64,000 nucleotides of DNA from Pyricularia pennisetigena (taxonomy: Eukaryota; Ascomycota; Sordariomycetes; Magnaporthales; Pyriculariaceae), in NCBI RefSeq assembly GCF_004337985.1, contig NC_043741.1, positions 4,688,140-4,752,139 of the forward strand, given 5' to 3'. The position numbers and the translations under genes were made by a program. The number at the start of each line of letters is the position of its first letter. Positions within the stretch are counted from its first letter, which is position 1. The notes under the pieces were generated by a model. It had not been told where the DNA came from and searched no databases. It saw only the letters and a list, made by a program, of their open reading frames with translations. This document shows, piece by piece, positions 10,638 through 22,127 of this stretch.

Positions 10638-12647
10638 GGGGTCATCGTACTTCATCATTTATTCCAACCATAACATTTCGACCACAATTGCACATCATAC
10701 CCTCCCGCGACGTAAAAGGCTTCGACAAGAGGGGTTTGGTTCAAAGAGCCCGTCAATTTCGAACCAGTAAGGTTTGTGTGGAAAGACAAAACATTATACA
10801 AGGCATCATACTACCGCCCAATAGTGTGCAGGGTGGGCCCACTCAAGCTCCTTGCGGTATGCTGACGGGTAGCTGGAAGACATCACACACTTTTGGCATT
10901 CCTTAACCTCAGCCGATCTGGAATACTATCTCAATGTAATTCGAGAAGGTTTGGAAGAGTGGCCCAGATCGAAGTAATGGAGGTTTGTTCAGAAGACAAG
11001 TTCGTATGTGGCACAATGACTTGTATTAATGCGCAGACTCTACAACTTTGCTGATAAAATGACATGGTAAATGGAAAGATCAGATCATCAAGGTTCTGGG
11101 AGCCTGAGGCACGAGCTTGTTGATGATTAAAGGCCTGAGGCAGAAAGCAGGACGGAAATAACAGCAAAAATATTTCTGAGGCTGACGAGAGCCTTCACTG
11201 TCAGTATCAGGGATGCCGGGAGAAAACTATCCGATCATTGGCTGGGCTTTAGCCAAGACTGACAGAGAATAATTGCGTTTACATGGCACCGCGCAGCCAC
11301 AAAGTCTCGTTGGTAGCAGTCGGACATGGGAGAAGCCGGGGTAGCCGATACATGATTTTGCTGACAGTAGTACTATGAGTAGACTTGCTAGGTTGCGAGG
11401 TTGCTAACCAAACCACTACGAACGGTTACCCCTGTCTTGCATTGCTGCAAGTTTTTTTTTTTTTTTTTTTTTTTTTAGTCCACAGCTGACAGCTGACTAC
11501 TGTACCCCAAGGCCCGTCACCATGCCGGCAGCTGGCAAGGAACCGGGAACAAACACAGCCGAAAGCTGCAGTGCAATTGGCTGCTTCCACAGCGACCGGC
11601 CGATCAAAAGTCTGAGACCCCACTTACTCTGGCCCTGCAACTGACAAAGCGCCTCACGCGAAGAATCTCCCGCCCCCGGATGCCTGCAGCCAGACCACTA
11701 ACCAATCATGGACCCGGATCCCGGCTCTAAAGTGCGGAGGACAGTGTGAAACTGTCATGGCATAAGAGAGCTCGTTCCCTTCCCCGACTTTGCAGGAGCT
11801 CCGACGCCTCAGGCTTGGCTGGTAGCATTGTAAGCCTCTTGTTAGTGTCAGAAGCAGCAGTGGCTGGCATTTCGCTGTGGAGCCAGATAGCATCATAACA
11901 GCTCCACCAGCGAGGTACCAACAAGGGAGCTTTTTCCAGTTTCCATCTCCATGTACTGTACTGCAGTTAGTGTAGGTTGTTGCTACTTCCTCTCACGAAT
12001 CGCACCTCGTGCTATTTGCCCGTCTTGCGCCGCCCGTTACATCTCTCTACTTCCTTCTCCGCGTCCGCTGCCCACCATAAGTTCCGCTGCTTCCCTCTCG
12101 CACACTTGTCTCGAGATCCCTTCATCTTTTCCCCTTTTACCTCACCCCTTACACCCGAACTCTGTTGACCAATTTGGGTTCCTATTATACTCTTTAGTTA
12201 CGGGTTCCACCACCTTACCTACTAGTATCTATCTACCATCGTCTGGTACAATACCCGCGTCGACCTCGTTGTCCTACCGCTCTCACCACGTCGCCGTTTG
12301 GCCCACGTCCTCACCCAAACCCCCAGCCTTTAGTGACTACTGTCACTGATTCTCGCCTTCTTCAATTGGTCTCCCCTCCATCTCATACTCTCTGACTCTC
12401 GTTATCAAGTCTACCTGCCTTCATCAGATTGGTTTATCCTCCTTGATTCCATCTGACCCTAGAGCATCTACTGGCCTCAAGTCGCCTTTCTCCGGCTTGA
12501 CAATTATAACGCGCCTGCCTTTACGTGACCCGCGTCGATCTAACTTGACCATAGCACATACTTGCACCAGATCACCCATCACAGCACCCACCGTTTGATT
12601 CTAACTGCCATATTACTTTGATCTCAAAAAAACAGATTTAGCCCACA
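10638..12647. other. Intergenic region with pyrimidine-rich leader
   Basis: About 2 kb. It has a T25 run at 11452-11476 and, from about 11985 to 12640, a strongly C/T-rich strand free of purine runs just before the next start codon. Such CT-rich blocks are common around transcription starts of filamentous fungi, so I read it as the core promoter and long 5' UTR of the 12648 gene. The open frames inside it are a by-product of this composition. Confidence 0.5.
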
Positions 12648-13595
12648 ATGGCGTCGTTTGGTCGTACATCCTCGCCAGTCCTCACCATGCCGCTCCAATC
12701 CCCCTTCCAATCTCCTTTCGGTAGACCACCCTTCACACATCAGTCATCTTCGCTCAGTCAGCCGGCTCCTTGGGCCAATGCACTTGCGCAGAACGCGGCT
12801 CAAGCTCCTAGAGGTCGCAAACGCTCCCGTGATGAGGCGGCAGTCAATCTCGACTCGCCGGAAAAGGTACCTCCGCCCGTCGTCACCCCCCAGGAAGATG
12901 AAGACGAGTGGGAATACGGCCCTGGCATGATCCTTATCAAGAAGAACTCGCGCTATATCAACGATGCCTCCACACAGTCCGGTACATGGATCGAGGAGCA
13001 GAAAGCTAGAGATGACGCACGCAAACTGGAAGAGGCACTCGCATTGCAACAACAGCAAGCTCAAGAACGTCCCTCGCTGCGAAGCCACAAATCCTCGCGT
13101 CTAGACATGTCTTCAGTCACGCTCTCTGCTCGCGCGGACTCGTCACCAGTCCGATCAAGTCCTGGACGTGATGTCTCGGATCCGTCCTCGGCGACCGACT
13201 CTCCTGCACAACCAGTTGTGGATGACTTCACTATGCATCTTGGGATCGGCTGGGGTCGCATCAGCGACGCACTTGAATCAGCTGCGCGAGGCTGGGCCAA
13301 ATACATCGAGAACCATTATCAGCTCAGCAACGTCGTCATTAGACTGGAGAGCCGCGGCCTCGAATCCTACCTGGTCCAAGCCAACGAGGGCTACTTCCTC
13401 TTTGGTGAAAACCTCAAACAAGGTCGTCTAGTCAGCCAAGACCCGACACGCGCTTTTGAAAATTTGAAGGCTTCGCCCCCGGTCTTCGACGGCGTGGAAA
13501 TCATGACAGCAGCCGAATCGCCTCGACCCACACAAATAGAGTCTGCGGCGACGACGACCGGTTCTCGCACGGATGTGCAAATGGATCTGAGCTAA
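12648..13595 (+). CDS. Conserved-looking hypothetical protein, possibly nuclear
   Basis: Single exon of 315 residues. The start at 12648 has a good context (CACAATGGCG) and a long CT-rich leader in front. Residues 1-50 are Ser/Pro/Gln-rich. A basic cluster RGRKRSRDE at about 55-63 could be a nuclear localisation signal. It is followed by an acidic patch and a compact segment EWEYGPGMILIKKNSRYIN. Residues about 118-145 form a charged, Gln-rich predicted helix. The C-terminal third (MHLGIGWGRISDALESAARG, then YIENHYQLSNVVIRLESRGL) looks folded and amphipathic. I do not recognise the family and assign no function. Confidence 0.75.
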   Translation: MASFGRTSSPVLTMPLQSPFQSPFGRPPFTHQSSSLSQPAPWANALAQNAAQAPRGRKRSRDEAAVNLDSPEKVPPPVVTPQEDEDEWEYGPGMILIKKNSRYINDASTQSGTWIEEQKARDDARKLEEALALQQQQAQERPSLRSHKSSRLDMSSVTLSARADSSPVRSSPGRDVSDPSSATDSPAQPVVDDFTMHLGIGWGRISDALESAARGWAKYIENHYQLSNVVIRLESRGLESYLVQANEGYFLFGENLKQGRLVSQDPTRAFENLKASPPVFDGVEIMTAAESPRPTQIESAATTTGSRTDVQMDLS

Positions 13596-15750
13596 ATGGC
13601 TTGAGTGACTTTGACTGGTGTTGTGCGGGGTGGGTTTGCTGCATGGGAGTTTGGGATGGCGTTTGGAATGGCTTTTTAACCGGCAAGGTAAATCAAAGCA
13701 CTCGGAACTTGAACTTGGCTTGCTTGCTTTTCGTTCAACTTTGGGGACACAGCGCCCTACAAAACATTTTTAACTGTACTACTACAATCAGCTTCAAAAT
13801 CAGCGTTTGCAAACGTATGGCGGCGCAATAAAAAGTTTTGACATGCTTGCTTTCTTCCTGTCCATGTTGATCCTGATATTGTGATGCTCAAACAAAGAAA
13901 AATGTGATTGATGCCTGCTTCCAATTGGGGATTTTTTCGTGTCTGCCTGAGGCTATACAAATTCTGACTCGGGTCGCCATCACAAGTTGGCGCATGGTTC
14001 GATTAATGACTTGCAGCCAATGAAAAACAAACGTAAGCTGGGCGACACAATTGGACACGAAGCGACTAGAATGATGACTGATCCTCGTCAACAAGGACAT
14101 CCCTTTCAATCTACCTATCATCAGAATGTGGAGAAGAAAAGGGAAGGAAGGGAGAAGTAATAAGTTTCCGGTCCCTGCAAGCCTGGTACGGTTAGCAAGT
14201 CGCGTTGCTGTAGCAATTGAGTGATTGCTTCCAGATGGTGCGCCCACCGGACGTAAGACCTCGGTGTACTCCTGCTGCTGTACGGGTTGCCGGTGGTGCG
14301 CAACCCCCGTCGAATCATTTTCGGCTTTTTCCTGCTATCTCTGATGACAGTCGTTCAGAATCTCGTCGGCTCGATGTGACAATAGGCTAATTGCTACCTG
14401 TTAGTTAGAATGATTTGCCAGTGGTAGATGAGGTGGTTAGGTAATGGGGGTCCCAAATCCACACATGTGGTTGGTTTCTTGGGGCTGTCTTAGAGTCTTA
14501 GGTGCATCCCCGCCAATCAAAAGACCAAGAAGACAATTTCTCCTCAACACCAAAAAAAAAAAAAAAAAAACTTCAGGTGGCAAAACCGTTCCTCTTTTCG
14601 CCAACCTATCCTCGCCAAGAAGCTGATGCTTCCAGATTGCCCGGCGTACCGTGCGGTACTGTACTCCATGATAGGCTTGTGACCGCATCCCCGTGCCGGA
14701 AGTAGAGCAGCGGGCACCCACCACCACACGAGAACCTGGCAGGACCCCTGGTAGGTCTCTCACTTAACTGCACGCTTGTCCAACGGAGGCGAATGTGGTG
14801 CAGCTGCATGCAACATTTTGCACCATGGTCCGTCCCAGTGGGCGCCATCCATCCAGTCAGCAAACAGCAGCTCTTTCAATTTTGCCTCAGTGTCGGGTTT
14901 TGCTAGCCTGCCTAGAGGCGGCCGTACTAGGTTCATTTTTCTTTTCTTTCTTTTCTATCTATCTCTTCCCCCCTTGCAGGACAGAGTCATCGTTCAGAGG
15001 CCTCCGTTCCCCTTGCTGCTTGCATACTAGCGTTGCAGCAACGAGTCCATACAACAGCTCTACCTAGCTGTCTTTTGATTTGATAACCTACAGGACACTA
15101 GACTTGACAATTTCCTTGTGTGTGGGGAAGCAAGAAGAAAATGGGCAGATAGCTGGATGCATTGCGCTGTAGTTATGGGCTTTTTTTTTCTGTGTGTGTT
15201 TTTTTGACACAACCTAAAGCTTTACTCTGTTCTTTTGTTTTTCTTTTCATTATTATTTGATTGTATTTGGCACATGTGGCCTATCGTCTCAACAGCGCTT
15301 GCAACATAGCAAACGTGACCAGCGGGGTTCGCCCGATTCCAGGGATATACCACCCTTGCCATCGCACGAGCAACGGCGCAAAGGCAGTATTCAAGGAAAC
15401 TCGGCCCCACTTTAGACGCAACTTGAGCTGTCTGCACTGCCGGACGCGACGCCCTGCTGTGCGGTGCGACCGAGAGCCAAACCACAACAACCGAGCTACC
15501 TTGGGTGTAGCAAGAAAGCTGTCGTAGCTGAGCAGCTCTCAGCGCTCAACCATACTTTGTTTACCAGGTAACAGGACCAGAAAGCCGGATTAGCGCGAAA
15601 AGATAGAATACAATACACCACACAAAGGCAGTCAAGTACCACGGACAGATAGCATTCGGCGCCAGCAAAGCTCCCTCGGGAGCTTGTCACTTCTTGACAT
15701 AACGACTTTGACCTTACAACGACACGCCACGGTGACGGCTGGCTGTACCC
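13596..15750. other. Intergenic, promoter side of the BTB gene
   Basis: About 2.15 kb between two plus-strand genes. It holds an A19 run (14552-14570), a T/C-rich stretch near 14930-14980 and a T-rich stretch near 15180-15255. Open frames in it are short, overlap on both strands and show no family sequence. Confidence 0.55.
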
Positions 15751-17625
15751 ATGGTGTCGCAGCCGGACCATCAATCGCTGGCAGTCCGGGGCCCGTCGTC
15801 CGTGGTTGGGGTAGAGGGTTATCGAGGCGACCGACACGAATACTACAACCACCGAGACAGAGACAGACATGACAGGCACGGTGGGGGTGGGGCCTCCAGC
15901 TCCCGCTCGTCAATGTCGCGCTCGCGCCGATACAACAGATCCCACGCCGGCGGTGTCTCGACAGTGCCACTGAATGAGTTTCCTATATTCAGCCATTCGG
16001 GCGACGTCGAGATCATCGTTGCGGTCGAGTCTGGCCACGAGAACCGCTACCTGCTCCACCGCCATACTTTGACCCGCTGCTCTGGCTTCTTTGAGGCCTC
16101 TACCAGCAGCGAATGGTCCCGCGCCCAGAACGTGCCGGCCTTGTCGCCCTTGCCGACGTCTCCTGAGGGGGGTGCTCCTCTGCTCGCACAAGGGACAGAG
16201 CTAGCAAGAGTAGAGCGGGAGGGGAGGATCGGCGGCGGCTCTTCTTCAAGTTCGAGCGAGCAAAATGGGGCCGTTGCAGGACAGCAGCAGCAAGGGGCAG
16301 CAACCAGGAAAAGATGGCGCTACGAACTGGATCTCGGCGCAGGCCCCAACGACATACCAATGTTGGTGCAAAAGGAGGAAAGCAAAACACCCGTCACAGA
16401 GCGCTTGCCGCCTACCAACTCCCTGTTTGGTGGTGGCACCGGATCCTCTAGTAAATCATCACGCAAGCACACCTCGGCGGCACCACCGACATCAAACCAC
16501 AGCTTCTTCCGCTCGGTCGCCAATCTGAGCTTGGCCAACCACCGACCACAATGCTCGTCATCCACAATCGCTGCACCTCCCAATCTGCCGCCGCCGTCCC
16601 AAGCAGAGCAGGACATACTCCGCGACTATGACAATTTGTTCCGCATAATGTATAACTACCCACCGCTTCTTGATGGCATCAACATTGCCGATGCCTACGT
16701 TCAATGTAAATCCCTACTCGCACTTGCCGACCAGTACGACGCGTTGCCGGTTGTGGGCCCGCGGGTCGATCACCATCTACTACAGTTTCAGTCCAGACTT
16801 TGGAGGCAGATCGCCAAATACCCCATCAGCTATCTGCGCTTGGGCTACCTGGCCCGCTCTCGCATTATATTCCAAGAGTCATTGATCCACGTCGTCGGAC
16901 AGTGGCCTGCAGGGGAGCGCAGCTTGCGCGCTGCTCTGCCGCCTGTCGTCATTGACCTTATCGAGGACAAAGCCGACGAGCTCGAGGAGACCGTCTCACG
17001 TATTGAGTCGAGACTTTTTCGTTTGGGCCTCACTACCCGTGCTGGCGAGCGCGTCAGCCCGTCCACGGCATATCTTGACTGGCTGGCCGTTAGTTTGTTT
17101 CGGCAATGGCTAGCAGACAACATGTCCCCGCCGCCGCAGCCTCCCCCTCCTGACCGGCGCATTGGGGGGTCTTCATCATCGTCCTCACGAGATGGACATT
17201 TGACCTCTCGCAATCGAGCGTCTCGGGACGGGGGAGCCCACCGCGGCTATGACGACAGTAACCACGTAACCACCGTAATGTTGCCTCCGGCGGCCCCGCC
17301 ACCCCTCGCCACCCTGGGGCGTACGTACCGCATCCTGGGGTCCACGACCAGCGTCGCTTTCCTGGGCCACGACGAATGCAAGCGTTTCCTCAAGCTGAGC
17401 GGCGAGCTGTACAGTCGCGAGAACCTGAGGCGGTTCGAGAGGCGCGTCGACGAGCTCAAGGCCATGGCGAGAGAGGTCGTACGCCCCTTGATGGGCAGCG
17501 GGCTGGAGCTCGACGTTTCGGCCGGCGGAGGCGGTGGTGGGAAGGGGGGTGACCATTCTGCCGTCACGTACCTCACTTGCATCAGGCTTTCCGACCGAGA
17601 TCTGCCGTGGGATGTGGATGATTGA
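15751..17625 (+). CDS. BTB/POZ-like domain protein with a long insertion
   Basis: Single exon, 624 residues. After a basic, Ser/Arg/His-rich N-terminus, residues about 77-122 match the first half of a fungal BTB fold: FPIFSHSGDVEIIVAVE followed by LLHRHTLTRCSGFFEAS. A low-complexity insertion rich in Ser, Gly and Gln follows (about 123-290). The second half of the BTB-like fold comes next (DNLFRIMYNYPPLL... AYVQCKSLLALADQYDAL). A helical region and a long Ser/Pro/Gly-rich tail complete the protein. Fungal BTB proteins of this kind mediate protein-protein contacts, sometimes as adaptors for Cul3 ligases, but this one lacks other diagnostic domains. No intron is needed. Confidence 0.8.
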   Translation: MVSQPDHQSLAVRGPSSVVGVEGYRGDRHEYYNHRDRDRHDRHGGGGASSSRSSMSRSRRYNRSHAGGVSTVPLNEFPIFSHSGDVEIIVAVESGHENRYLLHRHTLTRCSGFFEASTSSEWSRAQNVPALSPLPTSPEGGAPLLAQGTELARVEREGRIGGGSSSSSSEQNGAVAGQQQQGAATRKRWRYELDLGAGPNDIPMLVQKEESKTPVTERLPPTNSLFGGGTGSSSKSSRKHTSAAPPTSNHSFFRSVANLSLANHRPQCSSSTIAAPPNLPPPSQAEQDILRDYDNLFRIMYNYPPLLDGINIADAYVQCKSLLALADQYDALPVVGPRVDHHLLQFQSRLWRQIAKYPISYLRLGYLARSRIIFQESLIHVVGQWPAGERSLRAALPPVVIDLIEDKADELEETVSRIESRLFRLGLTTRAGERVSPSTAYLDWLAVSLFRQWLADNMSPPPQPPPPDRRIGGSSSSSSRDGHLTSRNRASRDGGAHRGYDDSNHVTTVMLPPAAPPPLATLGRTYRILGSTTSVAFLGHDECKRFLKLSGELYSRENLRRFERRVDELKAMAREVVRPLMGSGLELDVSAGGGGGGKGGDHSAVTYLTCIRLSDRDLPWDVDD

Positions 17626-18411
17626 CGTCCGACATCCGGTGGGCTATCGACATGATTTTCCTCGAGTGATGAAGAAAAGAAAAAAAAAGTCTTTGTTTTT
17701 CACTTTGCACTTTCCCTTGATGAATGATATGATAGACACGAACAATAATGTCGGACTATTCCCCATGCTGCTTTTTGTGTCACATTTTCTTTCCCTTTAC
17801 TTTGTTCGTGGGGATAGGTACATATAGGGGCGATTGCGCTTGGTTGGGGATCTGGTATCCTTTGCAAGTCTCGTTCTGTCTTTTTTTTTTTTTTTATGCT
17901 TCCCGTTTTCTTTTCTTCTCTTATATTTCGCCTTGGGCGGAAGTGATTTAACTTTTCTTTTCTTTCCTTTTTTTTTTCGACGGTCCTGAGGCCAAGTTTG
18001 TGGTATCTCCTCTGTCATATATGGGAGGCGTTTGGGAGACTTTTTTTTCTTCTTCTTGTCATAATTTTCACACCCGACTTTGTTTATACACACGTCACAA
18101 CAGACAGAATGCGATATTATACTGAAACTAAGATTGATGAATTTAGCCTCGTATTTAGGTGCTTGAAAAGTCTATAGCAATACTCATCCACTACTGTTTA
18201 TGTTGTTGAACTCAAAACTCACTCGGTGCTTTGTCGATGCCTCCGGTTGTACGACACTCGACGTACATTTTGGTACGAAACTTGAGACAGAGGGGCCCAT
18301 GCATTAGGTTATCATTATCATTAAGATCGTAGCCGTCCTAACTATGTGTATATAATATAAATATGCCCCAAGAGGCCGGGGGGAATGAAAACATGCAACG
18401 CTGTGGGCTCA
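17626..18411. other. Convergent intergenic region (BTB gene / YEN1)
   Basis: About 0.8 kb between converging 3' ends. The first part is very T-rich on the plus strand, with several T runs of up to 15 nt near 17881-17895 and 17965-17980, consistent with 3' UTR and polyadenylation sequence. No gene is seen. Confidence 0.55.
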
Positions 18412-21262
18412 TCAAGGCGAGGACCCAGTCAAATCAACGAAAGCTATATCACTGCGGCGAAACATTCGACTCCTCCCACCGCTGTCACTGCCGCTCTGCT
18501 CCCTCATGAGGCGGTCGGCTTCCTCTCTAGAGACCTCAACCTCCCTTATGAACCCGACGGCACTCTTCCTCGGTATGTACAGCTTGGTTGTGTTGGATTT
18601 GGCGGACGTGGTGATTTTGGGGCCCGGGTCTATGAATTCGTCTTCAACGTTTTGCCCCGATCCGGACATGTGCTCGGAGGATCCCACAGGCAGACCTGAT
18701 CGAATGCCTGGGCTATAGGCGGGAGATCCCCTCCCGTCCAGGGACTCTTTGAGACTTGCTGTGGAAATGGGCCTGGACCGGCGACTTTGTTGTTCGTTGT
18801 CATCGCCATCTGAGAGATCCACGATCGAGTATGGGCTTATGAATTTCGGTCGGTTGGGCTGGAGCTCGCCCTCGCCACCAGACAGCTCTCCAGAAGCCTT
18901 CTGGGTACCCGCTGGCACCGATTCCGAACGTATTTCTCCGGCATAACCGACCACAGATGCCAGTTTCTTAGACCGTGCGACTGGATCACCCGCCCCCTCG
19001 CCCCTGGATGTGGTGGGCGGAGTGGCCTGGCGTTGCCTGACACTTGAGTCCGATCGGCCCAGCTTGCTGGTTGGTGACCTCTGCTTACGAGCGCTGGGCA
19101 CGCACAGCGAAGAGTCTGATGAGAAGGGGTCAAGCTCATATGAGTCCTCGGGCACGGGCGATCTACGCGGGTGCTTCTTATCATTCAAGGGCGACCTCTT
19201 AGTATTCAGCGACGCCTCAGGATCCGGACCAAAAATGGGCGGGCTAGATGAGATAAAGACCGGCTGCTCATCAGGTGCGGGGCCTGGGCTGAATGGCGTG
19301 GCCGAGGAAACATTTCCAGCATGGGGATACGTATTGGTGCGACTGAAGGGTCTATTACTGCTACGATTGGGCTGTGAGCTGGCTATCGTCCACGGGTTGG
19401 TTATAGCGGAGGCGGGTTTCGACGCAGCAGCTTTGCGCGAGGAAGGCGGTGGAGGGTCCTGACGAGTGGTGCTCAACTTGGCCTTTGGTTTCTTGGTGTT
19501 GATGGTATTGCTTTGCTTACTGCTGTTCCGCGCCAAAGCCACCGACTGGCCGCTGGCCGTGTGAATTATCTTGGTGACCGGGAGGTTCTGCGTTCCTGGA
19601 TCTAAATTTGTCGCAGAAAGGCCCGGGTTTGCCTGGGACTCAGAACTGGCGACGGTTTTTGCAATACTGGTCGGCTTCTTGGTGACCGTAAGAAACCTAT
19701 CCAGACCACCAGACTGTCTACTCTTGGTCTTGGCTTTTCGTGTTCTCGTTGTATTTGAGACCTTTTGTGCCGTCGCAGACTTGGCTTCCAGCCTTGTGTG
19801 CCAATCCCTTAGGGCCTTTGGAGCTCCGAATTGTAAAATGAGTTCTGGGACCCATTCCGAACATGGTTGGGTTGGATCAAAGACTTTCTTAGGACCTGGC
19901 TTTGCAGCCTCCGATTCTCCATTGCCTCCCAATTCGAGTTCCTCTAGATCGTCGTCACTATTCAGAGCCAGGCCACTACGGCCAAAGGCCTCAGGGCTCT
20001 CTTCTGGTTCCTTGTCGAGGTCGATATCAACAATGTCCGTGGGGATAAAGGACACTCGGACCTCCTTAGTTCCGTCTGTGGTGAAGTGGCTACGGCTCTT
20101 GGATATGTCCTTCACAAGATGTTCCATGTCTGGTTCCTCGGGTGACGACGGTGTTTGAAGGAGTTTTTGCACGAAAAGACTAGGAGCAAGTACCCTGATG
20201 AATTTGATAGCACCTATCTTGCCCGTCCAGTCGAAGGTCTCGGCAACAAATTGTCTTAGGCCTTGCACATCGAGACTGTTGCTCGAGGGGAACGACTTCT
20301 CAAGTCGTTTCAATGTATCTTCTTGTGATACAACTGGATGGGTGTAGTATCTCAAGACCTCGAGGTTCGGGAAGTCGTCTGGTATAACCAATGCCTTGTG
20401 ACGAACCCTGAAAAAGCCGCTCTTGTTATCCCGTAGCTCAACCAGTAGTTTCTCCCTCCACTCGACCAGCGCACCGCTGTCGGACCTCTTAATCCGACAG
20501 AGTGAGTGGCCAAAACCGCCCCGAGCGGCTTCGCAGGCGACCTTGACGCCACATCCGGGAACCCCTTGAGGGATGTAATCTCCACCGCTCATCAGAGCAA
20601 CCAGAACCATCCCCTCCCTATCCAGACCGGAATGTTGTGCTTTAATGGCCGCCGAGTCGTACATGGACACGTGCGTCGGCTCCTTGGATCCCCTCACACC
20701 CTCGGAGGACCAGTTGCGGAGGGTCCGGGTACAGCCAAACATTATGGTGTCGACGTCCTCGCTCAACACGGCGTCGACGATTCCGCGGCGCTGCAGAAGG
20801 GCACACTCGGCCTCTGCCTCGCCTGGGGCGTCGTGGAACTGGAAGCCGAAGAGACTGATCATGCGTTTGGCCATGGCGTTGGACACAACATCACCGGTTG
20901 AGCCACCGCGGGTGGTGGAGCGGCGGTTGCGCTTGAAGGCTGGCTTGTTGGGCCCGTCGAAGACAAAAATGGGCTGGATCGAGTGGCCAAGCAGGCGGGC
21001 GAGCCGGTAGAAGAGCGTACGAGTGGGCGCGTTGGCGCCGCCGCGGGCCGCCTGTATCTGGAACTGCCATATTGAGATGTCGATGGCGATGCGCAGCGGG
21101 CGGCGCTTCTCCTCGAGAGTCTGGACGGCCAGCTTGCAGAGCGAGATGCGCTCACCTGGGCCGATTTCTGGGTAGATGCTGTAGAGGTAGAGTTGGTGCT
21201 AGGTCAGCTTGTGGTCTTCCCAATACGGCGGGGATCAGTTCGTTATACCCTTTGATACCCAT
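18412..21262 (-). CDS. YEN1: Holliday-junction resolvase of the Yen1/GEN1 class (XPG/Rad2 nuclease superfamily)
   Basis: Two exons on the minus strand, a 14-nt first exon 21262..21249 and 21178..18412, encode 926 residues. The 70-nt intron has donor GTATAA and branch GCTGACC. The start MGIKGIYPEIGPGERI is the XPG N-terminus. The metal-binding acidic set is complete: D38, D79, E125, E127, D146, D148 and D205 (motifs FVFDGP, DAPGEAEAEC, LSEDVDTIMFG, MSGGDYIPQGVPGCG). Around 290-330 comes the region corresponding to the Yen1/GEN1 chromodomain (EVLRYYTHPVVS). A long disordered, basic tail with many S/T-P sites follows. The family cuts four-way junctions symmetrically. Yeast Yen1 is held inactive by CDK phosphorylation until anaphase, and the S/T-P sites here fit such control (inference). 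Confidence 0.9.
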
Positions 21263-22127
21263 GCTTTGAAACTTGGGGTTGAGTCCTATGCTAGGTAGAG
21301 AGGATGCGTAAGGTTCTTGGGGAGCTAGCAATCCAAGTAAAGTAGCTAGCTAGGGAGCACAATGGGGCCAGTAGCGGTATGGGGCCAAGTAGGTCGAAGC
21401 CAAGCTTCAGCAAGCCATTTTTTTTTGTCTTTTTTATTTTTATTTTTTATTCCTTTGTGATAGCTGATGAGCTTCCGCGTAGACTGAGTTGATCATTGCA
21501 AGTAGCATTCGTGAAATTGACATCGTCTGTCCGCGTCTGGTCTGTTTTATTCTGTTGGTAATGTGAAAGTGATGCAATGTGCAGTGTGAATGTTTACTTA
21601 CTTTTTGGTGGGGCACGCACTGTACTACGCAACATTCGAAGGTACCTTGAGCGATTGAGGTTTGGTTTCTACGGGGACCTGTGAACAAGGTAGCTCCTGT
21701 ACGCCAAGAACAACCAGCCGGAGCTTGAGGACCCACACACCTCTTTCCACAGGCCGTTTGCACTTTGGGTGAAGACTGCCCGCCGTGATAGAACCAGCGA
21801 ACAAAAGTCCCTACCCAACCTCGATAATACCTTGTTTATATGGCTAAGTTACCTGGATATTCAGGGGCACGTATTCATTGCTTGCTTTCAACTGCGAATC
21901 CTGAGCTTAGAATACACTTAACAATGCTCTAAGCTTCGCAATGCAACAAACCGCATGCGCTTCCAGCTTCGCTTGGCCACGTCTGGAACCAAAAACAGCA
22001 GCGGCCTACATCTCCTAGGCTGCCTGAGCTGTAAATTATCTCAGGTTTGGTTACTCTCTACCTTCTGGTGGACAGTAACCAACCATAAAAAAAAAAACCC
22101 CCCTCTCCAAATCATACATCCAACGTT
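21263..22127. promoter_or_regulatory. Divergent promoter region between YEN1 and ARP10
   Basis: 865 bp between two start codons on opposite strands. It contains a T-rich stretch at 21418-21455 and a CT-rich stretch just before the ARP10 start. No gene or clear operator is recognised. Confidence 0.5.
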
